This document shows, in pieces, positions 24,127 through 31,819 of a DNA stretch of 64,000 nucleotides (its first letter is position 1; each line of letters begins with the position of its first letter). Below the pieces are notes generated by a model that made no database searches, had not been told where the DNA came from, and saw only the letters and a list, made by a program, of their open reading frames with translations. This stretch comes from Turicibacter sp. TJ11 (GTDB lineage Bacteria; Bacillota_I; Bacilli_A; MOL361; Turicibacteraceae): contig NZ_CP069349.1 in NCBI RefSeq assembly GCF_021497505.1, positions 521,861 through 585,860 on the forward strand. Direction: 5' to 3'. A program made the position numbers and the translations under genes.

Positions 24127-25779
24127 ATGACAACGAAGAGAATGATGAAACGAACAGATATTAAACAATTAATTGAAAAAGTAAAAGTCTTAAGTCCATT
24201 TGAATTAAAAGATGAATTAATTAAGATTGCAGAACGATCAAGATTGTTAACGAATCGTCAAGTGTTAAATGCAGGACGTGGAAATCCAAACTGGACGGCG
24301 GCGACACCGCGTCAAGCCTTTTTCACGTTAGGTCAATTTGCAGTTGAAGAAACTCAGTTAACGTGGTGTGAAGGAGACTTAGCAGGAATGCCACAAAAAG
24401 CTGGCATCTATGACCGATTTTTAACGTATGTAAAAAATCACCCAGAGGCACCGGGAATTGAGCTGTTAGCAAAGATCATCGACTATGGAATAAAAGAACA
24501 TCATTTTAATAAAGATGAATGGGTTTTTGAATTAGTCGATGGAATTATTGGTGATAATTATCCTGTTCCTGATCGAATGTTAGTTCATATCGAGCAAGTG
24601 GTGAAGGATTATTTAATAAATGAAATGGGAGGAGATTTTCAAACGTCTACACATGATTTATTTGCGGTTGAAGGCGGAACAGCAGCCATGTGTTGTATCT
24701 TTGATTCATTAAAAGCAAATTTTATTTTAAAACCAAAAGATAAAATCGCTTTATTTGTTCCTATTTTCACGCCATATGTAGAAATTGCTAATTTACCTTC
24801 AAATGAATTTGAAATTGTTTGGATTCATGCCTCAGAAGTGAATGAAGCGGGCGTTCCAACATGGCAATATCCAAAAGAAGAGTTAGATAAATTAAAAGAT
24901 CCATCGATTAAACTGGCATGTATCGTTAATCCAAGTAATCCACCAGCTGTGGCAATGAATGATGAATCATTAGATTATTTAAAAGAAATTGTAACGAATC
25001 ATCATCCAAAGTTAATGATTGTCACAGATGATGTGTATGGAACGTTTTGTGATGGATTTAAATCGTTAATGGTGACCATGCCATACCATACGTTAGGGGT
25101 TTATTCTTACTCGAAATATTTTGGAGTGACTGGATGGCGTTTAGGTGTCATTGCTTTAGCCAAAGATAATGTATATAATGAGCTCATCAACGAGTTACCA
25201 GCTTGTGAAAAAGAGTTGTTACATCGTCGATATGAGGCACTGACGACAACTCCAGAGGCGATTTCATTTATTGATCGTTTAGTTGCAGATAGTCGTCACG
25301 TTGCTTTAAATCACACGGCAGGGTTATCAACGCCACAACAAGTACAAATGGCTATTTTTTCTGCTTTTGCACGTTTAGACCAAGATAATCGCTATAAAGA
25401 ACAAACAAAAGCGATTTGTCGTCGTCGTGAGCAGTTAATTTATCAGGAATTAAAGTCTTATCCATTTGTTAAAAATTCATTAAATACAGCGTATTATAAT
25501 AAATATGATTTATTAGTTTGGGCGAAGTTAAAGTATGGCGAATCATTTGCTCATTACTTACAAACAGAACGTCACGTATTAGACTTTTTATTTGATTTAT
25601 CTCAACGTTACGGTATCGTTTTATTAAACGGAAGTGGCTTTGAAGGTCCTGAATGGTCGATTCGTGTCTCATTGGCTAATTTAGATGATGAAGATTATCA
25701 AAAAATTGGTCGAGCGATCAATGAATTATTTGATGAGTATGCCAAAGAGTGGCGTATGAATCAAAAGGCATTTGCTTAA
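24127..25779 (+). CDS. aspD: Aspartate 4-decarboxylase / aspartate aminotransferase (PLP)
   Basis: 550-residue fold-type I PLP enzyme that converts L-aspartate to L-alanine and CO2. Its length matches AspD (~530-550), longer than simple aminotransferases. Features: LNAGRGNPNW near residue 50, VEGGTAAM (phosphate cradle), VNPSNPP, VTDDVYGTF (Asp binding the pyridine nitrogen) and SYSKYFGVTGWRLG with Schiff-base Lys330. In other bacteria AspD works with the aspartate:alanine antiporter AspT to generate proton motive force or consume protons; no aspT is adjacent here. The ATG at 24127 has a weak SD (GAAGGGCG). Confidence 0.93.
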   Translation: MTTKRMMKRTDIKQLIEKVKVLSPFELKDELIKIAERSRLLTNRQVLNAGRGNPNWTAATPRQAFFTLGQFAVEETQLTWCEGDLAGMPQKAGIYDRFLTYVKNHPEAPGIELLAKIIDYGIKEHHFNKDEWVFELVDGIIGDNYPVPDRMLVHIEQVVKDYLINEMGGDFQTSTHDLFAVEGGTAAMCCIFDSLKANFILKPKDKIALFVPIFTPYVEIANLPSNEFEIVWIHASEVNEAGVPTWQYPKEELDKLKDPSIKLACIVNPSNPPAVAMNDESLDYLKEIVTNHHPKLMIVTDDVYGTFCDGFKSLMVTMPYHTLGVYSYSKYFGVTGWRLGVIALAKDNVYNELINELPACEKELLHRRYEALTTTPEAISFIDRLVADSRHVALNHTAGLSTPQQVQMAIFSAFARLDQDNRYKEQTKAICRRREQLIYQELKSYPFVKNSLNTAYYNKYDLLVWAKLKYGESFAHYLQTERHVLDFLFDLSQRYGIVLLNGSGFEGPEWSIRVSLANLDDEDYQKIGRAINELFDEYAKEWRMNQKAFA

Positions 25780-25791
25780 CTGAAATGTTAA

Positions 25792-25827
25792 AAATCCTCT
25801 TGTGATGAAGACAAGAGGATTTTTTTA
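25792..25827 (+). terminator. Terminator of aspD
   Basis: AAATCCTCTTGT / ACAAGAGGATTT stem, 7-base loop, then a T run. Confidence 0.92.
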
Positions 25828-25902
25828 TGTGTCATAAAAGAGATGATTGTTTAAATTGTTTCATTGTATAATAGACTTAACAAAAGATGAGGAGGAATCG
25901 TT

Positions 25903-26385
25903 ATGATAAAAGGAAAAACAAATGCCATGCGTTTGTTAGATAAACATAAAATTTCATATGAACTACACACTTATGAAGCGAAAGAAGCGATGGATGGTGT
26001 GACAGTCGCTTCAAAAATTGGAAGATGTAAAGAGATGGTGTTTAAAACGTTAGTGACACGAGGAAGTAGTCAAACGATTTACGTGTTTGTGATTCCAGTT
26101 GAGAAAGAATTAGATTTAAAAAAGGCAGCTAAAGTCGTCAAAGAGAAAAAGATTGAAATGATTTTAGTGAGTGAAATCAATGCATTAACGGGGTATGTTC
26201 GAGGTGGATGTTCACCGATTGGAATGAAGAAAAATTATCAAACGGTCATTGATGAAAGTGCTCAAACACTTCCTTCATTTATTGTAAGTGGTGGTAAAAT
26301 TGGATTGCAAATTGAAGTGAATCCGCACGATTTAGTAAATATAATTCCGCTTCAATTTGCTTCCCTTGTTGTGGAGAATGACTAA
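25903..26385 (+). CDS. ybaK: Cys-tRNA(Pro) deacylase YbaK
   Basis: 160-residue YbaK/ProX-type editing domain that hydrolyses mischarged Cys-tRNA(Pro) in trans. Visible: TNAMRLLDKHKISYELHTYE, MVFKTLVTR, FVIPVEKELDLKKAAK with a conserved Lys, and GYVRGGCSPIGMKK, the loop that defines YbaK. SD AGGAGG. It ends one base into the next gene, so it forms a two-gene unit with the DUF1294 protein. Confidence 0.92.
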   Translation: MIKGKTNAMRLLDKHKISYELHTYEAKEAMDGVTVASKIGRCKEMVFKTLVTRGSSQTIYVFVIPVEKELDLKKAAKVVKEKKIEMILVSEINALTGYVRGGCSPIGMKKNYQTVIDESAQTLPSFIVSGGKIGLQIEVNPHDLVNIIPLQFASLVVEND

Positions 26386-26654
26386 TGTGGATCGCTTATT
26401 TAGTTTTTATTAATATACTGGGTTTTTGCTTGATGGGAATTGATAAAAGACGGTCAAGATTAGGAGAGTGGCGAATTAGTGAAAAAACGTTATTTACTTG
26501 TGCGGCTTGCTTTGGAAGCTTTGGGATTTATGCAGGAATGAAACAATTCCGTCATAAAACGAAGCATTGGTCATTTAAAATCACCATCCCGCTACTTCTT
26601 GTGCTTCAACTAGGAGTCATCATCTATTATGTCATTCTTTATAAAGGTGTATAA
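26385..26654 (+). CDS. DUF1294 membrane protein
   Basis: 89-residue DUF1294 protein. The conserved FCLMGIDKRRSRLGEWRISE block follows the first membrane helix, and GSFGIYAGMKQFRHKTKHWS carries the family's basic motif before a last hydrophobic helix. Function unknown. The start codon overlaps the ybaK stop by one base, so translation is coupled. Confidence 0.88.
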   Translation: MWIAYLVFINILGFCLMGIDKRRSRLGEWRISEKTLFTCAACFGSFGIYAGMKQFRHKTKHWSFKITIPLLLVLQLGVIIYYVILYKGV

Positions 26655-26679
26655 TCACATATTTTTAAATTAAATCTTT

Positions 26680-26710
26680 AAACTAGTCTTAATTAAGACT
26701 AGTTTTTTAG
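26680..26710 (+). terminator. Terminator of ybaK-DUF1294 unit
   Basis: AAACTAGTCTT-aatt-AAGACTAGTTT perfect stem and T run. Confidence 0.92.
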
Positions 26711-27075
26711 TATTTCAAATAAGAGATATTGTTAGAGTAGAAGTTTTTCATGAGGGAATGAGGGATAAAAGATGATAAATTTTTAAAAGTTGGTTCTAAA
26801 AATGAAGTAGAAAGACGAACGAGATAACTTCCTGAACCTTTTTGATTGTTTTTGAAAGTTGCTTCGGAAATGGATGAAATATTCCCCAAATCAGTTCCAT
26901 CAAGCAAGGTGAAAAATGGATCAAGTCTAATTATCAAACAAATGAGACTATTATTGTTAGTTAATTAAAAACATCAAATCACTCTCGTTCTCATCAATTG
27001 GTAAATTTAAAAGTTTGTCGATAAGCTCAACACTTGGTACAATAGTAGATAAGAAGTGAGTGTGAGGAGAAAAAC
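26711..27075. other. Gene-free region before GIY-YIG gene
   Basis: 365 bases. A 76-codon open frame exists on the minus strand (26707-26937), but it has no SD and its 3' end falls in the terminator of the ybaK unit. No family motif is seen on either strand. Possibly decayed sequence. Confidence 0.5.
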
Positions 27076-27339
27076 ATGTATTGGGTTTATATCGTTAAAT
27101 GTTCAGATGAAACGTATTATACAGGATATACGACTGATTTGGATCGTCGAATGAGGGAACATAATGAATCGAAAAAAGGGGCAAAATATACAAGAACGCG
27201 TCGACCTGTTGTGTTACAGTATGCGAAACATTATGAGACTCGACAAGAGGCTTGTCGTCGTGAGTATGAAATTAAACAATTATCAAGAAAGCAGAAAGAA
27301 TCGTTAATAAAAAGTCAAAATTTGACTGATAGTTGTTAA
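27076..27339 (+). CDS. GIY-YIG nuclease superfamily protein (UPF0213/YhbQ-like)
   Basis: 87-residue stand-alone GIY-YIG domain. WVYIVKCSDETYYTGYTTDL is the GIY-YIG core (YIV...YTG), then RMREHNESKKGAKYTR with the conserved Arg and His, and the EACRREYEIKQL motif carrying the catalytic Glu region. Related small proteins have weak DNA endonuclease activity of unclear role. SD GAGGAG. Confidence 0.9.
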   Translation: MYWVYIVKCSDETYYTGYTTDLDRRMREHNESKKGAKYTRTRRPVVLQYAKHYETRQEACRREYEIKQLSRKQKESLIKSQNLTDSC

Positions 27340-27349
27340 AGCATACTAA

Positions 27350-27378
27350 TTGACATTCTTGAGTTAATCATCTATACT
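27350..27378 (+). promoter_or_regulatory. Sigma-A promoter of perR
   Basis: A perfect TTGACA -35 and a TATACT -10 are spaced 17 bases apart; the predicted start point is near 27385, inside the 7-1-7 box. Confidence 0.8.
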
Positions 27379-27383
27379 TAAAT

Positions 27384-27398
27384 TAGTAATCATTACTA
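27384..27398. promoter_or_regulatory. 7-1-7 Fur-superfamily box at perR transcription start
   Basis: TAGTAAT-C-ATTACTA is a perfect 7-1-7 inverted repeat. It matches the Bacillus Per box half-site TTATAAT at 5 of 7 positions and the Zur half-site TCGTAAT at 6 of 7. Placement at +1 of the perR promoter implies autorepression by PerR. Confidence 0.65.
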
Positions 27399-27440
27399 TT
27401 ATATTATTAATAGATATAGTGAGTAAAGTAGGTGGTTTAT

Positions 27441-27824
27441 ATGAAATATTCAAAACAACGAGAAATGATTTATAACTGCGTGAAAGAAAATCCCTTACAT
27501 TTAACAGCGGATGCGATTTATGAGATGTTAAAAAAAGATAATCCGAATTTAAGTTTAGGAACGGTTTATCGTAATTTATCTCAACTGGCGGATCATAATA
27601 TGATTCGAAAAGTGAGTATTCCAGGATATCCTGATCGTTTTGATGGGACATTAGATGATCATTTTCACTTCTTATGTTTAGAATGTGGCGAAGTACATGA
27701 TTTATTTATTGAAGAATTACAAGGTATTGGTTCTATTGTTGAAAAAGCAGCGGGTGTCGATGTATCAAAGTGTGAAATGACGTTTAAAGGTGTTTGTCCA
27801 GATTGTAAGGTAAAGCACATTAAT
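27441..27824 (+). CDS. perR: Peroxide-responsive repressor PerR
   Basis: 128-residue Fur-family protein. All five regulatory metal ligands of Bacillus PerR (His37, Asp85, His91, His93, Asp104) have counterparts at identical spacing: His20 (HLTADAIY), Asp68 (DRFDGT), His74 and His76 (DDHFHFLC), Asp87 (CGEVHD). The Asp at the last position distinguishes PerR from Fur. Structural zinc cysteines are Cys79/82 and Cys119/122. It lacks the ~17-residue N-terminal extension of Bacillus PerR, as clostridial PerR proteins do. The ATG at 27441 follows GTAGGTGG; the GTG at 27432 lies in that SD. Peroxide sensing by Fe-catalysed His oxidation is known for the family. Confidence 0.92.
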
Positions 27825-27827
27825 TAA

Positions 27828-27858
27828 AAAAATCCTAGATAATCTAGGATTTTTTGTT
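27828..27858 (+). terminator. Terminator of perR
   Basis: AAATCCTAGAT-a-ATCTAGGATTT perfect palindrome followed by T residues. Confidence 0.9.
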
Positions 27859-27879
27859 TATGATCATTCGTTAAAAGGA

Positions 27880-27917
27880 AAAACCGTTTAGTTGATGTAA
27901 ACTAAACGGTTTTTTTA
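27880..27917. terminator. Terminator for MATE gene (minus strand)
   Basis: AAACCGTTTAGTT / AACTAAACGGTTT stem with a 7-base loop, symmetric A/T flanks, just beyond the minus-strand MATE stop. Confidence 0.9.
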
Positions 27918-27928
27918 TGAATTATATT

Positions 27929-29302
27929 TTAGTCTTCATTTATGACGTGAGTGAATGTTTTACGATAGAAGAGGATGAAACAAATAACGGTTGTACTAGC
28001 TGCTAACACATCTGCTACAGGTTCTGCTAAGAAAACTAAATCTAGCTGTGTCATGAGCATAGTTAAAGTGGCTGGTAAAATAAAGATTAAAGGTACTAAT
28101 AAAATCATCTTACGTAAAAGGGCAAGAATTAATGAAATCTTTGCTTGACCTAACGCTAAGAATGTTTGTTGACAAGCGACTTGTGCACCTAAAACAAAAA
28201 TACCTGCAAAGAAGATACGAATACTATGAGAGGTAATTTCAACAAGCTCTGGTTTATCGTTGAAGATATTAACAAAGACTTCAGGAATAAACATTAAACT
28301 AGCCCACATCGTTGTCGTATAAATTAAGCAAACGACTAATAACAGTTTAAACGTTTGTTTGACACGATCATATTGTTTAGCCCCATAGTTGTAACTAATG
28401 ATTGGCTGTGCACCTGATGTGAGTCCCATTAAAGGTAGTAAAATGATTTGGTTAATACTACTAATAATTGTCATGGCACTCACGGCTAAATCTCCACCAT
28501 ATTTTGAAAGTTGATTATTTAATGAAATTAAAACAATACTTTCAGTGGCTTGCATAATAAAGGGTGAAACACCAAGAGCCAAAATAGGTAGAACAACTTT
28601 AGCTTCAGGAATTAAAAATTCTTTTCGAATTTTTAGTGTACTCTTCTTACCGAATAAGAAGCGAAGCACCCAAATGGCAGAGACAAGTTGCGCGGCAACT
28701 GTGGCATAGGCAGCTCCCTTAACACCTAAGTTAAATCCAAAAATAAGGATTGGATCAAGAACAATGTTAATAATGGCTCCGACCATAACAGTCATCATTC
28801 CGATTTTAGCAAATCCTTGAGTGTTTATAAAAGGATTCATCCCAATAGCTATTTGAACAAATAATGTTCCTAACACATAAATTCCTAAATAATCATTCGC
28901 ATAAGATAGTGTTTGTTCACTCGCTCCAAATGCTAACAGTAAAGGTTCTTTAAAAATGAATAAAGCCGTCATTAATAAAGCCGAAATAATGACAAGCATT
29001 GAAAGGGCGTTACTAATAATTTTTTCAGCCCCGTCATAATCCTGTTTCCCCATTTTAATCGCAGCAAGTGGAGCACCACCCATTCCAATTAACGCACTTG
29101 TTGCTGAAATAAGCATGATGATTGGAAAGGCGACTCCAACCCCAGCCATCGCTAAATCACCTTCAGGTAAACGGCCAATAAAGATACGATCGACAATATT
29201 ATATAAAACGTTGACTAGTTGAGCAATAATAGCAGGAGTTGCTAGTTTGAAAAGGAGTTTTCCAATTGCATCGTTCCCTAGGTCAGTAGTTTTGTTAGAC
29301 AT
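27929..29302 (-). CDS. MATE family efflux transporter
   Basis: 457-residue MatE-type cation-coupled exporter with twelve hydrophobic segments in two MatE halves. N-terminal GKLLFKLATPAIIAQLVNVL and IVDRIFIGRLPEGDLAMAGV are typical, as is the mid-protein SGAQPIISYNYGAKQYDRVK. The subgroup resembles MepA-like or VmrA-like pumps; substrate cannot be told. SD GGAGGG precedes the ATG at 29302. A partial Per-like palindrome lies in its upstream region, so control by the adjacent PerR is a weak possibility. Confidence 0.88.
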   Translation of the reverse strand: MSNKTTDLGNDAIGKLLFKLATPAIIAQLVNVLYNIVDRIFIGRLPEGDLAMAGVGVAFPIIMLISATSALIGMGGAPLAAIKMGKQDYDGAEKIISNALSMLVIISALLMTALFIFKEPLLLAFGASEQTLSYANDYLGIYVLGTLFVQIAIGMNPFINTQGFAKIGMMTVMVGAIINIVLDPILIFGFNLGVKGAAYATVAAQLVSAIWVLRFLFGKKSTLKIRKEFLIPEAKVVLPILALGVSPFIMQATESIVLISLNNQLSKYGGDLAVSAMTIISSINQIILLPLMGLTSGAQPIISYNYGAKQYDRVKQTFKLLLVVCLIYTTTMWASLMFIPEVFVNIFNDKPELVEITSHSIRIFFAGIFVLGAQVACQQTFLALGQAKISLILALLRKMILLVPLIFILPATLTMLMTQLDLVFLAEPVADVLAASTTVICFILFYRKTFTHVINED

Positions 29303-29683
29303 AAGATCCCTCCTAGATCATGAAAATTTGCTTTTGCTATCAAAGTATAATGATACTATAGTTTTGGACAATAAGAAATATAAAATACAAAAATATATCG
29401 ATATTCATCAATTTTCTAGTACTGGAAAATTTTATAAATTAATAAGTATATTAATAGGTTCATAAAAGATGCGTGTCTATCGATGGGGGTTATTGAGGTT
29501 GTAGATGAACCCATCATAAATAAAGATGCAGTATGTTGAAGAAAATGGAAAAATTCATGAGTTTAATGAATGAAGAATTAAAGTTTTGTTAGACAAAGAT
29601 ATAAGGTGTAAAAAATCATAGTTTTTTATTTAATTAAATGGTAAAATTATGTAAATTAAATTAAAAAACTATTGGAGGATAGT
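29303..29683. other. Region between MATE and nucleoside phosphorylase genes
   Basis: 381 bases, no intact gene. GTATAATGATACTAT (29345-29359) resembles a Per-type box at 10 of 14 positions. A hairpin AATTTTC / GAAAATT lies near 29410-29432. The stretch 29485-29571 reads as a coding relic with one frame change (MGVIEVVDEPIINKDAV, then VEENGKIHEFNE). Confidence 0.4.
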
Positions 29684-30454
29684 ATGGCAATTATAAAAAA
29701 TGAAATACCTATATTAGAATACGATGATAGTCAATTTTCAGTTTTGATGCCTAATCATGAGAAATTAAATTTACAATTACCTAAAAAAGCGGTATTTGCA
29801 TTCTTAGGTGATCATATTGATAAATATGCTAATAAACATAATTGTGAGATTGTTGCGAAGTTTGAATCAGCGACTAAAGTTTATCCTATCTATCTAACTC
29901 ACTACCAAGGGCATGAAATTTGTTTATGTCAAGCTCCTGTTGGTTCTGCCCCTGCAACTCAAATTTTAGATTGGCTAATTAGTTATGGAGTTAAGGAAGT
30001 CATATCCGCTGGATCATGTGGTGCCCTGATTGATATACCAGAAAATACGTTTTTAGTGCCAATAAAGGCTCTAAGAGATGAAGGAACTTCATATCATTAT
30101 TTGCCTCCTTCAAGATATGTGGAGTTAAATCCAATGGCGTTAAAAGCGATTGAACAGACATTAAATAAACATAATTATTCTTATATTGAGTGCCTAACAT
30201 GGACGACGGACGGCTTTTTCAGAGAGACGAAAGATAAAGTTGAATATAGAAGAAGCGAAGGCTGTTCTGTTGTAGAAATGGAGTGTTCTTCTTTAGCTGC
30301 CTGCTCAGAATTTAGAAACATAATATTTGGACAAATTTTATTTACAGCAGATACATTAGCCGATATACATAATTATGATGAAAGAGGATGGGGTGGAGAT
30401 TCATTTGAAATTGCTCTATCTTTATGTTTAGATGCAGTCATTAATATCAAATAA
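29684..30454 (+). CDS. Nucleoside phosphorylase (PNP/UDP family)
   Basis: 256-residue purine/uridine phosphorylase superfamily protein. GHEICLCQAPVGSAPATQIL binds phosphate. The EVISAGSCGALIDI strand, TDGFFRETKDKVEYRR and VVEMECSSLAACSE (the family's Met-Glu ribose-binding motif) are present. C-terminal ADTLADIHNYDERGWGG is as in uridine-phosphorylase-like members annotated simply as nucleoside phosphorylase. The ATG at 29684 follows TTGGAGG; an earlier TTG at 29672 includes the SD. Base preference cannot be decided. It would feed ribose-1-phosphate to DeoB. Confidence 0.85.
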   Translation: MAIIKNEIPILEYDDSQFSVLMPNHEKLNLQLPKKAVFAFLGDHIDKYANKHNCEIVAKFESATKVYPIYLTHYQGHEICLCQAPVGSAPATQILDWLISYGVKEVISAGSCGALIDIPENTFLVPIKALRDEGTSYHYLPPSRYVELNPMALKAIEQTLNKHNYSYIECLTWTTDGFFRETKDKVEYRRSEGCSVVEMECSSLAACSEFRNIIFGQILFTADTLADIHNYDERGWGGDSFEIALSLCLDAVINIK

Positions 30455-30888
30455 ACCATAATTTATAATAGAGCTTTACTGATTTGGGTATTTAAGCTCA
30501 TTAATTCAATTTATTTCAGTTATAGAAAAATTTAAAAATACTATGAAATAGGAGGCTAATATTAGTATCCTATTTTTATTTAAAGATCTGTTATAAGAAG
30601 TTTTAAAAGTAGAATTTCCTTTCCGTTAAAGTGTTTTGACTGACTAATGAAAACAAATAATATATAGAATGTATTTATTTTAAATAGTAATAAGAATGTC
30701 TAATAGAGTGAAGATTAGGGTAACCTTTATTAACTAAAGAAAGAGAAGAAGACACATTTCATAAAATATTGTTTATAATATAAAAGACAAACGCACAGTC
30801 TAAGAGGTAGAGACGGTGATCGATGAGCTAACAGATGATAATTTAGCCCATCAAGTAGAGGATAGAAGCGTTTAATAGGAGGTTTGAA
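30455..30888. other. 434-base gap with terminator and relic-like sequence
   Basis: Contains the phosphorylase terminator (30546-30578). Just before the SGNH gene, a 19-codon frame (30814-30873, reading VIDELTDDNLAHQVEDRSV) looks coding but has no proper start and may be a relic. GATGAGCTAA and TTAGCCCATC (30822-30852) form an imperfect hairpin. Confidence 0.4.
30546..30578 (+). terminator. Terminator of nucleoside phosphorylase
   Basis: AAATAGGA / TCCTATTT arms enclose the palindrome CTAATATTAG; TTTATTT follows. Confidence 0.75.
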
Positions 30889-31734
30889 GTGAGAAAAATT
30901 CAAAAAATAATCTTATTTTTATTGAGTCTCATCACGTTTTTAATTGGTAGCTATACTGTTTTTGAGTTTAGTAAACGACCCAAAAATACGCCTAAAAAGT
31001 TTAAGCAAAAACCTTCAATAGGGCGAAAAGTTGTGGCGTGTTTAGGTGATAGCCATACAAAAGGAACGATGGCGCATAATTTTGTTGATGATTTATCCGC
31101 TCAAATGGGAAGTAAAGGCTATGACTTTATTAACGCTGGGGTAAATGGCGATTTAGTTTACAACGTCTTATCACGGATTGATGAGATTGTTGACTGTCAT
31201 CCAGATTATATTATTATTTTAATTGGAACCAACGATATTTTAGCTCAGTTAAGTAAACCGAATGAACTTCATTTTGAACTCAAAAAACAATTGCCTCAAA
31301 AACCATCTGAAAAGTGGTTTATTCAAAATTTAAGAACGTTGATCGATGAGTTAAAAATGAAAACAACAGCGAAGCTTGCGATTTTATCATTGCCCCTTAT
31401 TAGTGAAGACCGTCATTCCGTTGCTTTTAAATCGGCCATTGAATACAGTCAAGAAATTCAAGAAGTGGCAAGAGAAAAAAACATTACGTATTTACCGTTA
31501 AATGAAAAACAACTTGAGTTTTATGAAAGACATCGGCCTAAAGCACATAAACCTGTTGTTAAAACACCGCTTGCGTACTTTATTCCTTCTTTTAAGCATT
31601 ATATTTTAAGAAAGTCATGGGAAGAAATTTCACAAGAAGCGGGACTAACTTTAACGATTGATACGGTGCATCAAAATAAATATGCGGCCGAGATGATTGA
31701 ACAGTTAATTGTTGATTTTTTAGAAAAAAATTAA
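30889..31734 (+). CDS. SGNH/GDSL-type lipase-esterase family hydrolase, membrane-anchored
   Basis: 281-residue SGNH hydrolase. The N-terminal hydrophobic segment IILFLLSLITFLIGSYTVFE acts as signal anchor. SGNH blocks: VVACLGDSHTKG (nucleophile Ser in GDSH), NAGVNGDLVYN (Gly), IILIGTNDI (Asn) and TIDTVHQN (catalytic Asp and His). An extracytoplasmic esterase or deacetylase is inferred; the substrate is unknown. GTG start with SD TAGGAGGT 6 bases upstream. Confidence 0.87.
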   Translation: MRKIQKIILFLLSLITFLIGSYTVFEFSKRPKNTPKKFKQKPSIGRKVVACLGDSHTKGTMAHNFVDDLSAQMGSKGYDFINAGVNGDLVYNVLSRIDEIVDCHPDYIIILIGTNDILAQLSKPNELHFELKKQLPQKPSEKWFIQNLRTLIDELKMKTTAKLAILSLPLISEDRHSVAFKSAIEYSQEIQEVAREKNITYLPLNEKQLEFYERHRPKAHKPVVKTPLAYFIPSFKHYILRKSWEEISQEAGLTLTIDTVHQNKYAAEMIEQLIVDFLEKN

Positions 31735-31760
31735 AACTCCTTCAAATGAGGAGTTTTTTT
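31733..31760 (+). terminator. Terminator of SGNH hydrolase gene
   Basis: AACTCCT / AGGAGTT stem, 7-base loop and a T run, overlapping the stop codon. Confidence 0.85.
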
Positions 31761-31819
31761 AGTTCTATTTTAAAAATTTAGTGCATAGAGTTGATTGTAA
31801 AATAAAAAGAAAGAAGGTG

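Noticed and set aside
26707-26937. 76-codon open frame on the minus strand
   Set aside because: No SD, no motif, and its end runs into the terminator of the ybaK-DUF1294 unit; composition is not convincingly coding.
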